DNA from: Crotalaria pallida
Taxonomy: Eukaryota; Streptophyta; Magnoliopsida; Fabales; Fabaceae
Direction: 5' to 3'
DNA: 64,000 nt
NCBI GenBank assembly: GCA_037953625.1
Contig: CM075656.1
Location: forward strand, 90,105,001 to 90,169,000
Positions within the stretch are counted from its first letter, which is position 1. Every line of letters starts with the position of its first letter. This document shows, piece after piece, positions 59,071 through 64,000 of the stretch. A program made the position numbers and the translations under genes. A model generated the notes under the pieces. That model was not told the DNA's origin and did not search any database. It saw nothing but the letters and a program-made list of their open reading frames with translations.

Positions 59071-59737
59071 TTCTCAAAAAAATGTTTTTTTCGAGGTTTG
59101 ATGATCTTATACATGTTGCAGATAAATAGATTAGAACGACCATTCTTTAAACAAACTAAACTTATGTCAAAATTGTTTTTTTTAGAAAAATAATCATTGA
59201 CAAACCCACTAACCACTCTAAATTAATAAAAAAAACACTAACACGCAAACCATGCTGTACTTTAATATTTGGAATTGAGTATTGAAGAGGTAAAATAGTA
59301 AAGGTTGACGGGCATTATGCGATCAGACGTCTACACACCACGGTTTCAATATTTTCTTACGCAATGTAAAAAAAAAAAAATCTTGCGAAAAAATACATAT
59401 ACTATTTTAAGTTTAATTACTGAATATTAAAATAATCTGACTTTACTTTTGTTTTTGAGTTCGTGGATTAGTGTACGAAACAAAAAATGCATGTAAATTG
59501 ATCTTAAGTTTATTGAACGTTAACATCATTAGACTTGTTTTTTAATTCTTGGATCAACATATAAAATAAAAATGTATGTAATCAAATCCTAAATTTATTA
59601 GACATTAAAATTATCAAACTTACTTTTGAGCTTTTAGGACAGCATGTGAAATAAAAATGCATATAAACTGACCCTGCCCAAACCCACTAAACATTACATT
59701 TACTAAACATTAAAACATGGGACTTTTTCTTTGAGAA

Positions 59738-59741
<4 letters not shown>
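59071..59741. other. AT-rich DNA with a degenerate ~90-bp tandem repeat
   Basis: Between about 59400 and 59720, three diverged units share ATAAAAATGCATGTAAA-TGA-C-TAAGTTTATT-AACATTAAAAT-ATTAGACTTACTTTTGAG. No gene. Confidence 0.5.

Positions 59742-59811
<70 letters not shown>
59742..59811. repeat. TA microsatellite of about 35 units
   Basis: Uninterrupted TA repeats of about 70 bp. Confidence 0.97.
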
Positions 59812-59813
<2 letters not shown>

Positions 59814-61262
59814 CAAATTGGGCAGGTCGTCGCCTTGACGGGCAAGTGGTTGATCTCGGGATGTCTAAATTAAATATCATTTTCGTTATGTGACTTACAT
59901 TATTCATTATTATGATTTTTTTTTAACCCGATGATGAAGAATAAAAAGCTAAATAATGTTTCCCTAAAAAAAAGCTAAATAATGTTAAGATTTTAAAACG
60001 TTGTAATTTATCTTACCAATATCGGTTTATTATTTTTGTTTACTACTTATTAAAATAATAATAATAATAATAAAAATAATAATAAACCAAGCAGTATTCT
60101 TATAAAAAAAATAAAAATTAAAAAACCAAGCTGTATTCTAATATATTCGGAATTGAGCATTCATTCAAGAAAATACTAAACGGCTGATGGGTCGGTTATA
60201 TATAGAAAAAAAGTTGACGGTTTTAACGAATAAATAAGTTTTTTTTTTTTTTTTTATTACGGCCAACGATCAAATGACTAAGTCCATTATTATAGAAGTA
60301 TTAAACATTTAATTTATTTTGATGTAAAAATATTTTTTTAACTTTTTATCTTTAACCATTTGTTAACGTTTTTTTCCCCTGTGACAAGAAAAGCAACAAA
60401 TTAAAAGAACAGAAGCAACAAAGGATGCCACTTGCATTTTCTTGGTTTATTGATCCTCACTTAATCACCTGATCCCCTTTTTCGCTCCAGGATCGAGTGT
60501 TTACACAGTTCGCTGATCCCAGCAAGCTGTATTTTTTGGCTTTTCGAATTCTCGCTGGCCCTCTAACAAATGTGTAATAAACAAAAAAAAAGGCAATTTT
60601 GGATTTTGAAAAAAAAAAAGGGTTAAGTGATTAAGTGGGGATCAATAAACTAAAACCCACGTAGATATAGGTATAGTAGTAGATAGAGAAGAGGTAAGTA
60701 ATGGTAAGATGGAGTAACGTGCATGCAAGCTTGCATAGGATGCCGCTTGCATTTCGATACAAGTAAATTGAGTAATATACACATTTAGCTAAACAACAAA
60801 GGATGCCGCTTGCATTTCGTTATATGTCGATTATTAATCTCCATATGCTTATTACTGCTACATAAAAAACGTTCACAGAATATTAAACGTCCTGCATTCT
60901 AAAATTCGGAATCGATCAACATTGAATAAAATACTAGTATAAGCTAAGGTTGGTTGCGGGAATAATGAACACTAAACATATGTATTTCAGTTGCATTTCA
61001 CTATCATTCACATTCACATATATGTGTGATTAGCGTGATTACGCAAGTCAATATGCAGTTCATAATAATATTGGATTCTCATTTTTTATTAGTTGTAAAT
61101 CTCTGACTTTCAACTTTGATGAGTATGTCAATGTTCTTACTACATTGCAAACGGCAAGCCCGAGGATTTAGGGAATTCAAGGAGTGCTTGCCCTCCCCCT
61201 TGTATATACTTTATATAATAATTATATATTTGTATATTTGAAATTTTTTAATTAGAAATGGT
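59812..61262. other. AT-rich DNA with dispersed short repeats, no gene
   Basis: An AGGATGCCGCTTGCATTTC motif occurs at about 60423, 60738 and 60800. A GGAATTGAG...GTTGACGG-type segment recurs near 59270, 60150 and, in part, 63307/63560. These look like pieces of one decayed repeat. Confidence 0.4.
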
Positions 61263-61277
61263 TTCTAAAAAATATTT

Positions 61278-61401
61278 TTTTTGGATGAACCAGGGTATCC
61301 ACCCGCGCAACTGGGTGACTAATCCCTCTCACCACGGTCGGGCCCTTTCGGGGGCGATGCTCCCAGTGAGACTTGCTCCATTCACATGCGCCTAATACGT
61401 G
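61278..61401 (-). mobile_element. SINE-like element with 15-bp target duplication
   Basis: TTCTAAAAAATATTT occurs at 61263-61277 and 61402-61416 without mismatch. A T-run at the left gives minus orientation. The body (GGATGAACCAGGGTATCC...GGGCCCTTTCGGGGGCGATG) is GC-rich compared with its surroundings. tRNA boxes are not obvious, so it may be a SINE of different origin. Confidence 0.65.
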
Positions 61402-61574
61402 TTCTAAAAAATATTTAGAACACGTATATACATATGTTTTTTTGTAAGTTTGGCTCTGTTCTACATATATTTTATAAAACTAGTTATGTGTCTGTATGTA
61501 ATTTTTTTTATAAAAATAATACCATAAAAAATATGTGGCTTGAATATCAAATTGGTTTTTATAAATATAGACAT

Positions 61575-62150
61575 TGTAGATACCCAATTTTGCCCCCCAA
61601 ACAAAATAAAATAAAAATAATAAAAAATGTTTTGTTTTAAAAAAGATAAAAAAAAAAAAATTTAAAAAAATATTTAAAAAAAAAGATAAGATAAAAATTT
61701 GTTTTTGGTAAAAGATATGATTAGTTTTTGTGAGGATAAAGATAAAAAAACTTTTTTGTTAAAAGGATTTGTTTTCTTGTGAAAGGATTTTCATGAAGAC
61801 CGTTTTTATTTTAAAAGATTGAAAGTTGATCTTTAGCAAAATTTATAAATATTTGATTAAGAATAAAATAGGAAATATTTTATTGGGCTCCCAAAACCTG
61901 TTGAAAAAACCTATTTTTCTTAACCTAATTTTTTCTATAAATAAAGCTCTCAATCTCACTTTGAAACACACCATTTTCGAAGACACAACATTTTTTAAAG
62001 CAATTTACTTTAAAAAACAGCCAACTGTAAAAATATTTTGCTCCGCTTTCCGTGCAAGTACTTTTTTATTTTGTACAACCCGAGCGTTATGTGCTAAACA
62101 CTTCTTCCGTCCAGTTTACTTCCTGGTCTTCTTTGTATAGCTTTGTTTTC
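61575..62150 (+). mobile_element. Possible solo or partial LTR
   Basis: Starts TGTAGATACCCAATTTTGCC. It has a TATA box (CTATAAATAAAGCTCTC, about 61935) and then a promoter-like leader with ACACACCATTTTCG and CGAAGACACAACA. The layout resembles a plant LTR. The 3' end, CA terminus and target duplication could not be fixed. Confidence 0.35.
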
Positions 62151-64000
62151 ATTTATTTTTTTTCTTTGTTTTTTTTAAATATTTAATAATAAAATAAAAT
62201 GAAGTCTTTTATTATTGTTATTTTAATTATAATTTTTTATGAATCCTTTTTATTGCTGAACAATAAATATTTTTGCATCAAAGTACAAATTTGATATTTA
62301 AATTCTAATTTTATCATTAAATCAATGTATTTGTATTTTAGGATATGTTATGAATTTAATTGTTAAATTTAAATTAAATAATTTGGGATCACAAATTTTA
62401 ATAATTAAATCTCTTTTTTTTAAGAGATGATTGGATATGCTTTGGGAAACCGATTTTTCCCACCCATTTAGTGGAGGGATCTCTCAGGCTTTCCTCTTTG
62501 TATTCAACACGTTAAACACTTTTTTATTGTGTTTTAAAATAAAATAGATCAATTTTTTTAAAAAGTCTAATAAAAATTATTAATTAAGAATTCTAATACG
62601 TTTTGGAAATTCATCTTTCCTTGACTAAATGTTAAGGTCTTATGCATATTCTCTCCGCATAAAATATATTTTAAAAAATATAAAAACATTAAAAATTAAT
62701 TAAGGTCCTCATAAATATTTTAAAAAGTAAATATTTATAAGGACTAATTTAATATTTAAGCGAAAATATTTTTATTTGTCCAATCTCTCCTCAATGTAGT
62801 ATTGAATAAGAAAAGACATGAAAAATAATAATTATTATATTTTTGAACTTTTAAGCACAACAGATAAATAAGAACAAAATTTTTTATCAAATGGGACAAA
62901 TAAATAAAAATGAAAGAATATATATTTAAATTTCATAAAAGAATATCATGTACAAATTTAATTTCAAAAGGAACAAGTATATTAATATATTAAAGTAAAA
63001 AAAAAAGCAGGAATAAAGAAAGAAAGAGAGATAAAAGGAAAGGAAAAAATCGAGTTAAGGAATTCCTCTCTTTTGGATGATGGATTAATTAGTTAAGATA
63101 TTGTGATTGCTTTTTCAAGAAGTGTAAGGATTAAACTTTGGTTTTTCACTTTATATGATATGAGGAGCTAAGAAAATACTCCTACTAAATCAACATTCAT
63201 GGTAAGGTTAAGAAAATACTTGAGAAAAAAAAAACAATTAATTTAAAAAATTGTTAGTAAAGAAACTACAATAAAATGAGAAATTCCAGTATGTCGACAG
63301 AGGCCAATTGAGTACTACACACGTTTAGCTATCATAAAAGAAATGAGTTCAAAAGATATTATTTATGATGTAAAGTTTTCTCAGCTGTTGGCTTATCATA
63401 TATATTATTTAATAATATATTTTTATTTAATAATTAATTATTATTCAAATATGAAAATATGTTTGAAAGTCTTTATAATAATTGTACACACTATATTATC
63501 TAAAACTTCATTAAAAATAATTATTCAAAGGATAAAGTAGCAATCATAAAATACTAAAAGGTTGACGGGATACAGGCCGCAAAAATTGACCAACAACTGA
63601 ACCCAAGAGAGACAGTAAAATACATATAGAGTAACCTCATATGTATATCCGAAATTGATATTTAAATGCATATATGTTTGTTTTATATATAAAAATAATA
63701 TAAAATAAGTAGATGTATATATAAATGTTAATTCTAAATGTACAGTAATATTATTATTGAACACATGTAAAAGCATTATTGAAGGATCTTAACAAATTTT
63801 TTTTTTAAATGCAGGGCACTTGTTAATAAAGAGCTGTATGTAATTGAAAAAATGTAATTTTTTATATTTTTGCGAAAATAAGATTAAAGTTTTATGTTAT
63901 TGTTTTTATTTTTATGAAGCTTATCAAATGTCTTCGGAGCAACAGTTATCTTTTAAGATAGTCATTGACATTTTTTTTTCAATGGGCTCCGATCCTAAGA
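62151..64000. other. AT-rich DNA to the window end, no gene seen
   Basis: No coding frame, RNA gene or intact repeat was recognised. 63300-63340 and 63545-63600 share motifs with 59270 and 60770 (CAATTGAGTACTACACACGTTTAGC, AAAGGTTGACGGG). Confidence 0.4.

Noticed and set aside
59710..59907. 65-residue minus-strand ORF
   Set aside because: Mostly the translation of a TA microsatellite.

Overview
This window is AT-rich plant nuclear DNA. The evidence is spliced genes with GT-AG introns, plant-only families (SBP-box, Dof, group 3 LEA), a miR156 site, telo-box and site II promoter motifs, and a dense load of plant transposons. A eudicot is likely. A legume is a guess, based on the resemblance of the LEA gene to the pea mitochondrial LEA protein.

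Only four host genes can be supported, all on the minus strand: an SBP-box SPL3/4/5-type gene (23.5-27.6 kb, with a 3.4-kb intron and a miR156 site in the 3' UTR), an intronless Dof transcription factor (43.3-44.3 kb), a four-exon mitochondrially targeted LEA gene (50.1-52.4 kb), and a six-exon 40S ribosomal protein S6 gene (55.4-57.3 kb). Exon joins were worked out by hand and keep frame at every junction. The four genes have no obvious shared pathway.

Most of the rest is transposon. At 5.9-10.9 kb lies a complete but pol-less Ty1/copia element with ~1.44-kb LTRs, a 5-bp target duplication and a broken gag. At 18.1-21.8 kb lies a full-length mariner-like element with matching 30-bp ends, a TA duplication and an uninterrupted spliced transposase (DD39D). 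It also carries a second, oppositely oriented acidic ORF. About twenty Stowaway MITEs with the same CTCCCTCCG-type ends are scattered over the window, several nested in one another. There are two copies of a hAT MITE that carries a Stowaway at the same internal site, a Mutator-type element (9-bp duplication) made of two foldbacks, an L1-type LINE tail with RNase H plus a smaller LINE fragment, and at least six tRNA-derived SINE families, several with clear target duplications.

The most unusual items are: the second ORF of the mariner element and a possible decayed relative in an 846-bp Stowaway at 2-2.8 kb; the composite hAT/Stowaway family, one copy of which sits inside a SINE and one inside the SPL intron; an array of about ten short GTCGTGAGG/CCTCACGAC hairpins at 46.3-46.8 kb; and about ten ACTACTCGAGTAGT-type palindromes in each copia LTR. 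From 57.5 to 64 kb no gene is seen.
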